NCBI GenBank assembly: GCA_012735215.1
Contig: JAAYHX010000001.1
Coordinates: 1-47,826 of the forward strand
From: Tissierellia bacterium
GTDB taxonomy: Bacteria > Bacillota > Clostridia > Tissierellales > Tepidimicrobiaceae
Direction of reading: 5' to 3'
Length of the DNA: 47,826 nucleotides
The notes beneath the pieces are model-generated. The model had not been told where the DNA came from, made no database searches, and was given only the letters and a program-made list of their open reading frames with translations. Within the stretch, counting starts at the first letter, position 1; each line of letters begins with the position of its first letter. This document shows positions 33,631-42,196 of the stretch, one piece after another. Both the position numbers and the translations under genes were made by a program.

Positions 33631-34407
33631 ATGGAAAATAGGATGAAGGAGAAGATGGTAAATGGGGGATCGGTTCTAGGAACTTTTTTTGAACTTGGCA
33701 GTAGTGCAGCAGTAGAGTGTTTGGGTATTGCTGGATTAGATTTTCTAATAATAGATACTGAGCATGGACCCTTTGATGTAGAGAGTTCTTTGGACTTCAT
33801 TCGTGCTGCAGAAGTAAGGGACATTACACCACTAGTTAGGGTAAAGGATACTACTAGACCATCCATACTTAAAATGTTAGATATAGGAGCAAAAGGACTA
33901 GTTATACCTTGTATTGAAACTGTTGATCAAGTAAAACAGATAGTAGAATATGGGAAATATTATCCAATTGGTAGACGTGGGTTCTTTTATGCTAGGCCAG
34001 CAGGCTATGGATTTAAAAGTTTTGCAAAGGATATGGATCAGTATTTTAAAGTGTGTAATGAAAACACCTTGATTATTCCTCAGTGTGAAACTAAAGGTTG
34101 CTTGGATTCCATAGAAGAGATTGTAAATATAGAGGGAGTAGATGGAATTTTTATAGGCCCTTATGATCTTTCCATAGGAATGGGAATACCTGGACAATTT
34201 AATAATAATGATTTTAAGAAGGCCATAGATAGAATATTGAAAGCATGTAAGGCTGCTGGAAAGTTTGCTCTTATATTTGCTGGAAATACTGAAGCAGCAA
34301 AAAGATACTTGGATGATGGATTTAATGGAGTTGCCATAAATATGGATGCTGCAATATACATAAATGCATTCAAATCTATTATTCGAGAAGTAAGGGGTAT
34401 AGAATAA
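33631..34407 (+). CDS. HpcH/HpaI family aldolase
   Basis: 258 residues from ATG 33631 (MENRMKEKMVNGGSVLGTFFELGS); AAAGGGGG is seven bases upstream. It is a class II (metal-dependent) aldolase of the HpaI/YfaU/GarL group, which split 4-hydroxy-2-oxo acids into pyruvate or an analogue and an aldehyde. Motifs: IIDTEHGPFDVES, RVKDTTRPSILKMLDIGAKGLVIPCIETV, GRRGFFYARPAGYG, IIPQCETKG (metal E), GIFIGPYDLSIGMGIPGQF (metal D). It is divergent from the DUF169/ABC operon across only about 195 bases, suggesting a common pathway: uptake, then retro-aldol cleavage. The substrate is unknown. Confidence 0.9.
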   Translation: MENRMKEKMVNGGSVLGTFFELGSSAAVECLGIAGLDFLIIDTEHGPFDVESSLDFIRAAEVRDITPLVRVKDTTRPSILKMLDIGAKGLVIPCIETVDQVKQIVEYGKYYPIGRRGFFYARPAGYGFKSFAKDMDQYFKVCNENTLIIPQCETKGCLDSIEEIVNIEGVDGIFIGPYDLSIGMGIPGQFNNNDFKKAIDRILKACKAAGKFALIFAGNTEAAKRYLDDGFNGVAINMDAAIYINAFKSIIREVRGIE

Positions 34408-34432
34408 TAATTCATATATGGGCATTCTCAGA

Positions 34433-34607
34433 ATGGTAAAGGCTTGTACCAATTACAACAATTTGGGATGAGCTAAATAAAGATGATCTTGATATAATAT
34501 TTGCTTACCTTACATCTGGGAATTTGGGTGTTCAGGAAATGTGGAAAGCCTTGTCCTTATATAACAATGTGGCTGGTGCTTATACTGAAAAGTTAGAAAC
34601 AGCTTGA
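34433..34607 (+). pseudogene. Unidentified gene tail
   Basis: ATG 34433 opens MVKA and is soon shifted; a neighbouring frame then reads VPITTIWDELNKDDLDIIFAYLTSGNLGVQEMWKALSLYNNVAGAYTEKLETA and stops at TGA 34605. One base added near 34443 would join them. The helical, acidic composition is protein-like. I do not recognise the family. No ribosome site precedes it. It lies just behind the aldolase gene on the same strand. Confidence 0.4.
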
Positions 34608-34734
34608 GCATTTTAGTATGTATAAAACTATTTGCAACACATAAGTGTAGCTTACTAAGAAGTTTTCCTAAAGATAGATTTAGAACTGACATCTTATCTG
34701 GATTATATAAATGAGGATCACTGCAATGGAAATT

Positions 34735-34768
34735 ATAAGGGGTAGGTAAATTTTTACCTACCCCTTAT
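34735..34768 (-). terminator. Terminator of proline iminopeptidase gene
   Basis: A 16-bp perfect stem (34735-34750 with 34753-34768) with a two-base centre, so effectively a long palindrome. It lies eight bases after the stop of the minus-strand gene. Confidence 0.75.
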
Positions 34769-34775
34769 AGATTAA

Positions 34776-35660
34776 TTAATCATGTTTATTTAACCATTTA
34801 ATTAGCACGTCTATGTACTTGTCTGTTTCTTCTACGAAGGGCATATGGCGGCTGAATTCAAATAATTCCCATTCAGAATTAGGAATTTTATCATACATTG
34901 TCTTTGCAATAAATGGTGAGCAAAGGTCATCTATACCACTTGTTATCAAACAAGGTTCTTGAATGTCCTCTATTTCATCCATGAAATCAAAATCTTTTAA
35001 TGTACCAGTTGGAGTAAATTCATTTGGTCCCCACCCAGTTATATAGGCTTCAGTTCCAGCTACCTTTGGACGTTTTAAGCATTCTGGTGAATCCTCGGTT
35101 ATCTCTCCTGCACAGTGACGAAGCATGAATTCTGCTTCTGCTGCTTTATATTCTTCAGATGAATAGTCTCCAGTTGCTTCAGCTTTTGCAATGGCCTCTT
35201 GCATTTCTTGTGGAAGGTATTTTATCCTTCTGCGTTGTTCTTTTTCCCACAATTTAGCTGATGGCAAAGTACTAGATAGGATGTAGCTCTTTATACCTTC
35301 TGGTTTGTATTGACAAGCGTATTGAATAGCTAGCATTCCTCCCCAGGATTGTCCTAATAAATGGATTTCGTCTAAACCTAAGTGTTTACGCAACTGAATT
35401 AATTCTTCGATCCAAGTTTTTGCATGCCATAAGTCAGGACGGGAAGGAGTAGAAGATAATCCACAGCCTATTTGGTCATACATAATAAGGGCTCTTCCAT
35501 CCATCTCAGCAAGTTTATCTAGAACCTCGAAATAGTTGTGGGTTGAGCCTGGTCCTCCATGAACCAATACTAAGGGCTTCTTATTTCCTGTGCATTCTCC
35601 TACAATTCGATAATAAGTTTTGTATTCCAGATATGGCATATATCCTTCAGTAATTTTCAT
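34776..35660 (-). CDS. pip: Proline iminopeptidase-like alpha/beta hydrolase
   Basis: 294 residues; AAGGAGAG precedes ATG 35660. Family S33 features: the oxyanion loop HGGPGSTHNYF (residues 34-44), DQIGCGLSS, the nucleophile elbow G103-Q-S105-W-G-G, an acid in SGIDDLCSP (about 245) and the histidine in SRHMPF (about 272). The cap domain (130-200) has the family stretch RRIKYLPQEMQEAIAKAEATGDY and ends in PECLKRP. These are the features of the tricorn-interacting-factor F1/Pip group, which removes N-terminal proline or other small residues from peptides in the cytoplasm. It is monocistronic with its own consensus promoter and terminator. Confidence 0.92.
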   Translation of the reverse strand: MKITEGYMPYLEYKTYYRIVGECTGNKKPLVLVHGGPGSTHNYFEVLDKLAEMDGRALIMYDQIGCGLSSTPSRPDLWHAKTWIEELIQLRKHLGLDEIHLLGQSWGGMLAIQYACQYKPEGIKSYILSSTLPSAKLWEKEQRRRIKYLPQEMQEAIAKAEATGDYSSEEYKAAEAEFMLRHCAGEITEDSPECLKRPKVAGTEAYITGWGPNEFTPTGTLKDFDFMDEIEDIQEPCLITSGIDDLCSPFIAKTMYDKIPNSEWELFEFSRHMPFVEETDKYIDVLIKWLNKHD

Positions 35661-35763
35661 AAGCTATCTCTCCTTGTTTTTATTTTGTTGACTAGTGCAT
35701 GAAATCCTATGTTAATTTCCATATTAATAGGCATGCAGTAAGTTTGTTACAAAATATACAATC

Positions 35764-35792
35764 ATTATAATACTATTGTCTATGTATGTCAA
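35764..35792 (-). promoter_or_regulatory. Consensus SigA promoter of the iminopeptidase gene
   Basis: On the minus strand TTGACA (35787-35792), exactly 17 bases, TATAAT (35764-35769). Both hexamers are perfect. The -10 lies about 100 bases before ATG 35660, so the leader is about 95 bases long. Confidence 0.85.
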
Positions 35793-36134
35793 CAGCTAAA
35801 AAGAATTATGAGCCAAGTTAAAGGTAACTGTTCTATTCGGTCTAATCAATATTTCTAATGTTTTTTTATGATATTCTATACATTTGTAGAAACTATAATG
35901 TATAATCAGATACTTGAATTTTTGCAGCTAAATATGTTAATATATGTATATACATAAGTATATATCACATCCGGTATATTAATAGAAAGTATATCCTTAT
36001 AGCAAAGGCCTTCTTTGCTTCAATTATTCTTTTCGAGTTTACAAATTTAATCAACTTTCCAAGACTACCTTAAAGATTTGAGAGAGTAAGACTAAAGGAC
36101 ATTTTATAGAGCCACAGGCTTCAAAGAGGTAATG

Positions 36135-36164
36135 CAAATATGTTTCAAAGGATTAACATATTTG
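36135..36164. repeat. 10-bp inverted repeat in a 540-base gene-free gap
   Basis: CAAATATGTT (36135-36144) and AACATATTTG (36155-36164) are perfect complements across ten bases, about one helical turn apart from centre to centre of each arm, so a dimeric regulator could bind. The region 35793-36337 otherwise holds no gene I can support; it is AT-rich with scattered stops in every frame. Confidence 0.5.
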
Positions 36165-36337
36165 ATGGATATTAACTGGAGTTATTAAGGTAAAATAACT
36201 CAATATGCTTAATAGTGAAGGTAAGTTCAAGTGTACTAGATGCATTAGGTCTATTTATGCTAAGTTCACTAGCTTTCTTGTGCCCAAATTTTGTTTGAGA
36301 AATTAATAATTATTTTAATAGAAGGGGATGATCTTTA

Positions 36338-37345
36338 ATGAAAATAGCAATTGTAACTGACCAATCTAGAACAAAGTACTTACCTAATGAAGAAGGTTTG
36401 TTTGAAGATAAACAAAAGAGGAAAACTGTTAAAGAAATCAAAGAAGTACTTTCTGAGAGATTTACTTGTATTGACCTAGTATTTGATGACAATATACTTC
36501 TTAAGTTAAAAAAGGAAAAGGTTGATTTGGTATTCAACCTATGTAATGGTATTAATGGCAACTCAAGAATTTCTCAATTTCCAGCCATGCTTGAGTATGC
36601 AGGTATTCCATACACTGGCTCTTCTCCTTTAGGCCATGCATTAGCTTACAACAAGATATTTTCCTGTAAGCTATTTAAGGAAAGCAATATAAATACACCT
36701 AAATTTGCATATGTGAATGATTTAGAGGAAGTAGAACATGTTGATATTGATTTTCCAGCCATAGTAAAGCCAAAGGACGAAGGTTCCAGTAGAGGCATTC
36801 GGCAAAACAGTTTGGTATTTAATAAAGATGATCTGTTAAGCAAGGTCAAAGAATGCTTAAACACTTATGATCCACCAGCCATGATCACTGAATATATAGA
36901 AGGTAGAGAGTTTACTGTGGGGATTATAGGTAACGGCACCAATATATCTGTCCTTCCCATATTAGAAGTTGATTTTTCCAATCTTCCCAAACATTTGTAC
37001 AAGTTTTATAGTTTCGAAGTAAAAGTCCATTATTCAGATCAAACTACCTATCATGTTCCAGCAAAACTTGAAAAAGAGATTCAAGAAAGAATTGAAGACG
37101 TAGCAGTTAGGGCATACAAGGCTTTAGACTTAAAAGACTATGCAAGGGTTGACATTAGATTAAAAGATGATAAAATACCTTATGTATTAGAAGTAAATTC
37201 ATTACCAGGACTTATGAGAGGACATAGTGATATAACTAAAATGGCAGAAGCTAGTGGCTTAGGTTATAAGGGTCTTATTATGAATATTGTTGATAATGCC
37301 ATAAGAAGATATAGCTTGGATAGAAAACTAAAGTTTGTTAGATAA
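36338..37345 (+). CDS. D-alanine-D-alanine ligase-like ATP-grasp enzyme
   Basis: 335 residues; AAGGGGA precedes ATG 36338. The ligase fold is in order: DLVFNLCNGINGNSRISQFPAMLEYAGIPYTGSSPLGHALAYNK (acceptor and ATP-binding start), FPAIVKPKDEGSSRGI (P-loop-like GSS), MITEYIEGREFTVGIIG, DYARVDIRLKDDKIPYVLEVNSLPGL (metal-binding D and E-x-N). The core matches Ddl (EGR, RxD, ExN), but the N-terminus lacks the usual GGxSxEHEVS opening, having MKIAIVTDQSRTKYLPNEEG instead. It may therefore join other amino acids or peptides. It is monocistronic. A housekeeping ddl is presumably elsewhere. Confidence 0.85.
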   Translation: MKIAIVTDQSRTKYLPNEEGLFEDKQKRKTVKEIKEVLSERFTCIDLVFDDNILLKLKKEKVDLVFNLCNGINGNSRISQFPAMLEYAGIPYTGSSPLGHALAYNKIFSCKLFKESNINTPKFAYVNDLEEVEHVDIDFPAIVKPKDEGSSRGIRQNSLVFNKDDLLSKVKECLNTYDPPAMITEYIEGREFTVGIIGNGTNISVLPILEVDFSNLPKHLYKFYSFEVKVHYSDQTTYHVPAKLEKEIQERIEDVAVRAYKALDLKDYARVDIRLKDDKIPYVLEVNSLPGLMRGHSDITKMAEASGLGYKGLIMNIVDNAIRRYSLDRKLKFVR

Positions 37346-37377
37346 GAGATTTATAGATAGATTCTAGAACTTATATC

Positions 37378-37422
37378 CAATAATAGTGGGTAGGTAATCT
37401 ATTTGCCTACCCACTATTATTG
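37378..37422. terminator. 17-bp hairpin between ligase and aminotransferase
   Basis: Left arm 37378-37394 and right arm 37406-37422 pair perfectly. It is not followed by a T run on either side, so it may be a weak terminator, a processing site or an attenuator. Confidence 0.6.
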
Positions 37423-37602
37423 ATTAAGTATAAAGCATAGAACATCATAAAACTATAGGTAAGCAACTAAAAATTGTGAATAATATAACAATTCTAACAA
37501 ATAATATTAAACAAACAAAAAATTGTATATAATATGTGTATAATAGTAGTATGTTCCAAAATATATTTATATACAAAAGATTACATATAAAGGAGGATTT
37601 TA

Positions 37603-38919
37603 ATGGACAAGCCTATATTATCAGCCCATTTTCAATCAAGGGAGCCGTCAGATGTACGCCTATCCCAAATGAAATTTGCTGAGCGTAAAACAAAACCAGA
37701 AGCAGTAATAAATGTTGGAATTGGAAATGTTTCTCTACCAACAAATCCAGCTATGCAAAAGAGAATGTTTGCCCTTAGCTCACCTGAAAGTCCCTTTTCA
37801 AATGGAGTTATTAGGTATACCCAAACATCAGGAACAGAAGAAGCTCAGCTTGCTTTTAAGAACATACTAAAGAGTGAAGGATTTGACACAAGCAAGCTTC
37901 ACGTTTTGGTAACTGATGGAGGTTCATCAGGTATGGAATTATTGCTTCTAGGAGTATGTGGACCAGCTGGTAGCGATGAAAGACCTCTAATGATGATCGA
38001 TCCAGCCTATACAAACTATATTTCCTTTGCTGAAAGAATAGGGCGAAAAATTATAACTATTAAGCGCTACATGGGTGAAGATGGTAAGTTCAACTTACCA
38101 GATATGGATAAGGTTGAGGAAATGATAAAGAAGCACAATCCAGGGGCCCTTTTAGTAATCCCCTATGACAACCCTACTGGACAGCTATATACTTATGATC
38201 TGCTAAAGGATCTTGCTAGCCTATGTGTCAAGTACAATATGTGGTTGGTAAGCGATGAGGCTTATCGTGAGTTATACTATACTGATGATGAAAGGCTAGT
38301 AAGCATTTGGGGATTAACAGATGATATAGTTCCAGGAATCGAGGGCAGAAGGATTAGCATAGAGACAGCTTCAAAGGTGTGGAATGCCTGTGGTTTAAGA
38401 ATAGGGGCAGTAATTACAGACAATGAAGACTTCTATAGGGGTGCTGTTGCAGAATATACAGCCAATCTTTGTGCTAATGCAATTGGCCAGTATGTATTTG
38501 GAGCCTTAGCCCATGAAAGCAAAGATAGCATTCTTGGATGGTGTAAACAACAGAGAGATTACTACAAGGATCTAATAGTAAAGGTATATAATGAACTTAA
38601 GAGATTGGAACCGGGCCTTATTGTTTCAAGTCCAGCTGCATCCATTTATTCAGTGATAGATGTAAGAAATGTAGTTAAGCCGGGCTTTGATTCCATAGAT
38701 TTTGTTCTATACTGTGCAGAAGAAGGATCTGTTGAAATAGATGGAGTTGAGACCACACTTCTTGTAGCACCTATGAAAGGTTTTTATAATGTAGATAAGG
38801 ATGAAGAGAACCCAGGAAAAACTCAATTTAGAATTTCCTTTGTAGAGTCTCCTGAGAATATGGCTAAAGTACCTGAGCTATTCGTAAAACTTTTAAGAAA
38901 ATATGAATCCCAAAGATAG
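37603..38919 (+). CDS. Class I/II aminotransferase (PLP)
   Basis: 438 residues; AAAGGAGGA lies six bases before ATG 37603. The PLP lysine is K258 in IETASKVWNACGLRIGAV. Other landmarks are GGSSGMELLLLGVCGPAG, MMIDPAYTNYISFAERIGRKI, VIPYDNPTGQLYTYDLL (N-P-T-G) and WLVSDEAYRELYY (D that contacts the ring nitrogen), with the substrate carboxylate arginine in TQFRISFVES. Fold type I. It moves amino groups between an amino acid and a 2-oxo acid; the closest type is aspartate/aromatic aminotransferase. It is monocistronic. Confidence 0.9.
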   Translation: MDKPILSAHFQSREPSDVRLSQMKFAERKTKPEAVINVGIGNVSLPTNPAMQKRMFALSSPESPFSNGVIRYTQTSGTEEAQLAFKNILKSEGFDTSKLHVLVTDGGSSGMELLLLGVCGPAGSDERPLMMIDPAYTNYISFAERIGRKIITIKRYMGEDGKFNLPDMDKVEEMIKKHNPGALLVIPYDNPTGQLYTYDLLKDLASLCVKYNMWLVSDEAYRELYYTDDERLVSIWGLTDDIVPGIEGRRISIETASKVWNACGLRIGAVITDNEDFYRGAVAEYTANLCANAIGQYVFGALAHESKDSILGWCKQQRDYYKDLIVKVYNELKRLEPGLIVSSPAASIYSVIDVRNVVKPGFDSIDFVLYCAEEGSVEIDGVETTLLVAPMKGFYNVDKDEENPGKTQFRISFVESPENMAKVPELFVKLLRKYESQR

Positions 38920-38940
38920 AATATAAAAGCATGTAATTTA

Positions 38941-38990
38941 AGTGTATCTAGAAGGTTATGCAGAAAATCAAACCTCTGGATACACTTTTT
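38941..38990 (+). terminator. Terminator of aminotransferase gene
   Basis: AGTGTATC (38941-38948) pairs with GATACACT (38979-38986), extended by AGGTT/AACCT inside, followed by TTTT. Confidence 0.8.
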
Positions 38991-39061
38991 ATATGCAATA
39001 AAATTGCTATTTCTACATATTAATGGTAATATGAAGTAAATATATGTTGGGGATGGTATTT

Positions 39062-39997
39062 ATGAAGGATATAAATGATAGGCTGTTAAGGATAAAGGCT
39101 GATTTGAAAGAAAAGGAAAGATTACATAAAATGCTTAATAATGCAATCAAACAGAAAGAGGAATTGAAAGTAAAGAAAGCTGAACTGTATAAAGGCTTGC
39201 AAAAGGAGGAAAGGGATGTAAAAAGGCTTGAAGGAATTTCCCTATCTAATTTTATCAATACCCTACTTGGAACTAAATGGGAAAAGTTGGATAAAGAGCA
39301 AAAGGAAGCTATTGCTGCAAAGCTTAAATATGATACTGTATGCCAAGAACTAGATGAGATCATTAAGGATATTGAGCGAATAAAGGCTAGCATAAGTAAA
39401 TTTGACAATCTAGAGAAGGAATACATAAGAATAATTAAGGAAAAAGAAGAATTGCTTAAGTCTGTAGATAAGAATATGGCAGCTAGATTAGAAAGAATTA
39501 CCGAAGAAGAATCAATGCTTATAGATAGAAAGAAGGAACTTAAGGAAGCAATTTCTGCTGGCAATGAGCTATTATCTTCCCTTCAAGGTATAGGCCAAAA
39601 TTTGAAATCTGCAGGGAATTGGGGAGTATGGGATATGTTTGGGGGAGATATGATTGCAACTATGGCAAAACATTCTAAACTAAATAGAGCTGAGGCTGAA
39701 ATTTCAAGAACACAAACTCTTTTAAGAAGATTTCATAGAGAGCTAGAGGATGTTGGAGGCTATGTGGATATTGATATTAATATAGGTAACTTTTTAACTT
39801 TTGCAGATTTCTTTTTTGATGGTCTGATTTCAGATCTAGCTGTTCAGTCAAGAATAAGGGATGCAGAAAACAGGGTTATGGATGCTATAGGCAAGGTGAG
39901 AAGCATAATTATAAGGCTTAATGGTGAGCTAGACATAACTCTTAGCAAAATAGAAGAACTTAACAGAGAAAGGTTAAGAATTATTGAGCAGGCATAA
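39062..39997 (+). CDS. Coiled-coil protein of unknown function (311 aa)
   Basis: I start at ATG 39062 (MKDINDRLLRIKADLKEKERLHK), since GGGGATGG lies just upstream; ATG 39044 has no site. Residues 1-60 and 95-180 are long charged coiled coils (KEKERLHKMLNNAIKQKEEL, KEKEELLKSVDKNMAARLE). A short conserved-looking stretch follows, SAGNWGVWDMFGGDMIATMAKHSKL (about 190-215), and then more helix. The GNWG-WDMFGG-IA-MAKHSK pattern recurs in uncharacterised Firmicute proteins. No membrane helix is seen. The function is unknown. Confidence 0.75.
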   Translation: MKDINDRLLRIKADLKEKERLHKMLNNAIKQKEELKVKKAELYKGLQKEERDVKRLEGISLSNFINTLLGTKWEKLDKEQKEAIAAKLKYDTVCQELDEIIKDIERIKASISKFDNLEKEYIRIIKEKEELLKSVDKNMAARLERITEEESMLIDRKKELKEAISAGNELLSSLQGIGQNLKSAGNWGVWDMFGGDMIATMAKHSKLNRAEAEISRTQTLLRRFHRELEDVGGYVDIDINIGNFLTFADFFFDGLISDLAVQSRIRDAENRVMDAIGKVRSIIIRLNGELDITLSKIEELNRERLRIIEQA

Positions 39998-40052
39998 GAG
40001 GTAGATATGGAGTACCATACATAAAAATATTAAGAAAAAAATAAAAAAACTC

Positions 40053-40081
40053 TTGACAAATTACAAAAATAATTTTAATAT
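40053..40081 (+). promoter_or_regulatory. Promoter of T-box-controlled transporter operon
   Basis: TTGACA (40053-40058), 17 bases, TAATAT (40076-40081). It lies about 50 bases before the first T-box and 617 bases before the first coding start, so the long leader is transcribed. Confidence 0.82.
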
Positions 40082-40127
40082 TAAATACATTATAATTATT
40101 TTTCAATTAAACACGGGGAATGTTTTA

Positions 40128-40377
40128 GAGGCAGAGGAGTAATTATGACGAGTACATCTTACAGAGAACCTGGGTTAGGTGGGAGCCAGGAGATGGAAAG
40201 CTTAATGAAAAGAGCTGCTGAAATGGATAGGACAAAGCTTTTGAGGCGAGTATCTTATCCCGCATTGATGCGTTATCTAAGTAGAGCTGGTATTTTTGCT
40301 AAGTTAACTAGCAAAAATACAATGAGAGTGGCACCGCGAGTATAACTCGTCTCTTAAGTTAGAGACGAGTTTTTTGT
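40128..40377 (+). promoter_or_regulatory. T-box riboswitch 1, AGA (Arg) specifier
   Basis: Stem I: base GCAG/CTGC, S-turn AGTA opposite GAA, then AGA (40211-40213) after GAA plus one base, followed by G. The apical part has the usual ACAGAGA and GGTTAGGTGGGAGCCAGG pattern. Stem II is GGATA/TATCC. The T-box sequence is AGAGTGGCACCGCG (40325-40338). The terminator is CTCGTCTCT/AGAGACGAG (40347-40369 region) with a T run. Uncharged tRNA pairing at the specifier and at the T-box prevents termination. An AGA codon implies tRNA-Arg(UCU). Confidence 0.9.
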
Positions 40378-40408
40378 TACAAAAAATTAAATAAATAATA
40401 TAGTCTAT

Positions 40409-40650
40409 GAAACAGAGAGTAGTTATATTAGTAGATTCTACAGAGAGCTGGGGTAGGTGAGAGCCAGTGAATTGAAAATATAATGAAGAGAGCTGTTGAG
40501 ACAAACAGGACAAAGCCAGCTTGGTAAGTATCCTGTTTCGCATTCAAGGCGTTATCTGATTTGAGGTGGGTTTTGTAAAAAACCAATAAGAGTGGCACCG
40601 CGAGATTATCTCGTCTCTTGTATTTTAGTATAAGAGACGAGTTTTTTTAT
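40409..40650 (+). promoter_or_regulatory. T-box riboswitch 2, AGA (Arg) specifier, in tandem
   Basis: Same build as copy 1: base ACAG/CTGT, AGTA opposite GAA, stem TTATATT/AATATAA, specifier AGA at 40489-40491 after GAA plus one base. Apical GGGGTAGGTGAGAGCCAG. Stem II AACAGGA/TCCTGTT. T-box AGAGTGGCACCGCG (about 40590-40603). Terminator TCTCGTCTCTT/AAGAGACGAG with seven T. It lies between copy 1 and the SBP gene. Both must read through for expression. Confidence 0.9.
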
Positions 40651-40697
40651 AACTAAAAAGAAAATAATAAAAGAAAGGAAAAGGAGAGGTGTATCAA

Positions 40698-41528
40698 ATG
40701 AAAAAGATGATCAGTTTATTAATGATAGTAGTTGTATTAGCAAGCTTACTTGTGGCTTGCGGAAATGGGGAAAAGGAGGGGTCACAAGAGAATAATTCAA
40801 AGGTAGAAAGCTATACTCTAGAAGGTATCAAAAATAAGGGGAAAATAATACTTGGAACCAGTGCAGATTATCCACCCTTTGAGTTCCACAAGGTAATAGA
40901 TGGAAAGGATGAAATAGTTGGGTTTGATATTGAAATTGCAAAATATATAGCAGATCAACTAGGTGTAGAATTGGAGATAAAGGATATGGATTTTGATAAA
41001 CTATTAGGTGGTCTATCTACTGGCATGTTAGATATTGTAATTGCTGGTATGAATCCAGATCCAGAAAGGGAAAAGGAAGCTAACTTTACAGATATTTATT
41101 ACGAATCTGCCCATAGTGTGTTAATCCATAAGGAAAATGCAGATAAAATTGTTAAAGTAGAGGATTTAAATGGCAAAAGCATAGGAGTTCAAATTGGTAC
41201 AACTCAAGAGGAGTTAGCCAAAACTACTATAGAAAATGCAGATGTACTAAGCTTAAGTTCAAATCCAGATATAGTTATGAATCTAAAAACTAAGAAAATT
41301 GACTGTGCTATTATGGAAGAGCCAGTTGCAAAATCCTTTGCTGCTGCAAATGATGACTTAATGGTTGTTGAAGGAATAAGTCTAAGTGCTGGTTCTGAAG
41401 GTGTTGCAATAGCTGTAAAGAAGGGTAATGATCAGCTAACAGAGAAACTGAATGAAATCTTAGCGGACGCTAAAGCTAAAGGCCTATTGGAAAAATGGTT
41501 TGTTGAAGCAAGTGAGCTTGCTGAGTAG
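40698..41528 (+). CDS. Polar amino acid (predicted arginine) binding lipoprotein
   Basis: 276 residues from ATG 40698, eight bases after AAGGAGAGGTG. Lipoprotein signal: MKKMISLLMIVVVLASLLVA then C21. The mature part is a family-3 amino acid binding protein: GKIILGTSADYPPFEF (binding cleft), VGFDIEIAKYIADQLGVELEIKDMDFDKLLGGLSTGMLDIVIAGM and LNGKSIGVQIGTTQEELAK. It captures a polar amino acid outside the membrane. The upstream AGA T-boxes point to arginine. It is the first gene of the three-gene operon. Confidence 0.93.
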   Translation: MKKMISLLMIVVVLASLLVACGNGEKEGSQENNSKVESYTLEGIKNKGKIILGTSADYPPFEFHKVIDGKDEIVGFDIEIAKYIADQLGVELEIKDMDFDKLLGGLSTGMLDIVIAGMNPDPEREKEANFTDIYYESAHSVLIHKENADKIVKVEDLNGKSIGVQIGTTQEELAKTTIENADVLSLSSNPDIVMNLKTKKIDCAIMEEPVAKSFAAANDDLMVVEGISLSAGSEGVAIAVKKGNDQLTEKLNEILADAKAKGLLEKWFVEASELAE

Positions 41529-41539
41529 GAGGAGTCAAT

Positions 41540-42196
41540 TTGAATGTTTTAGATTTGTTCATAGAATATAAACACTATTATATAATAGGAATAAAAATAA
41601 CCATACTGCTATCCTTTTTATCCCTCATTGCAGGTGTCATATTGGGAACTATATTGTGCCTATTGAAGATGTCAAAGTATAAACTGTTGAGCATTCTTTC
41701 AACTGTATATATTGAAATAGTCAGAGGAACCCCAATGATGGTTCAAATAGCAATAGTATATTTTGGTAGCTATGTGATGATGGGAGTAAACGTGGACGGC
41801 TTTATAGCTGCATTAATAGCTGTTTCCTTAAATAGTGCCGCCTATGTGGCAGAAATAATTAGATCAGGTATACAGTCAATTGATAAGGGGCAATGGGAAG
41901 CCAGCAGAAGCTTAGGCTTGTCCAATAAGCAAACTATGAGACATATAATATTGCCTCAAGCCATAAAGAATATATTGCCTGCCTTGGGAAATGAGTTTGT
42001 AACCTTAATCAAGGAAACAGCCGTAGCCTCTACTATAGGGGTGGCAGATTTGATGTATGCTTCAAAAATAGTCCAAAGCAGTAGTTATCAACCTTTCAAT
42101 CCATTGGTAATAGTGGCAGTAATATACTTCCTATTGACATTTACCCTATCTCAGTTAATAGGAATATTTGAAAGGAGATTATCACACAGTGATTAG
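41540..42196 (+). CDS. Amino acid ABC permease, HisM/ArtQ type
   Basis: 218 residues, TTG start at 41540 with AGGAGGAG about six bases upstream. Membrane helices are visible at about 15-40, 50-72, 80-105 and 185-208. Family features: [18 protein letters not shown], then [51 protein letters not shown] (the EAA loop that docks with the ATPase). It forms the channel, probably as a homodimer, since only one permease gene is present. The stop overlaps the ATPase start by eight bases. Confidence 0.93.
   Translation: MNVLDLFIEYKHYYIIGIKITILLSFLSLIAGVILGTILCLLKMSKYKLLSILSTVYIEIVRGTPMMVQIAIVYFGSYVMMGVNVDGFIAALIAVSLNSAAYVAEIIRSGIQSIDKGQWEASRSLGLSNKQTMRHIILPQAIKNILPALGNEFVTLIKETAVASTIGVADLMYASKIVQSSSYQPFNPLVIVAVIYFLLTFTLSQLIGIFERRLSHSD

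Noticed and set aside
33898-34452. 184-codon minus-strand frame opposite the aldolase
   Set aside because: The aldolase on the other strand has full family motifs, while this frame has no ribosome site or motif.
39013-39564. 183-codon minus-strand frame
   Set aside because: It is the complement of the coiled-coil gene; its Ser/Leu/Ile richness mirrors Lys/Glu codons.
40145-40345. A 66-codon open frame (MTSTSYREPGLGG...) before the transporter
   Set aside because: It lies wholly inside the first T-box; the bases are explained by stem I, stem II and the T-box, and there is no ribosome site.
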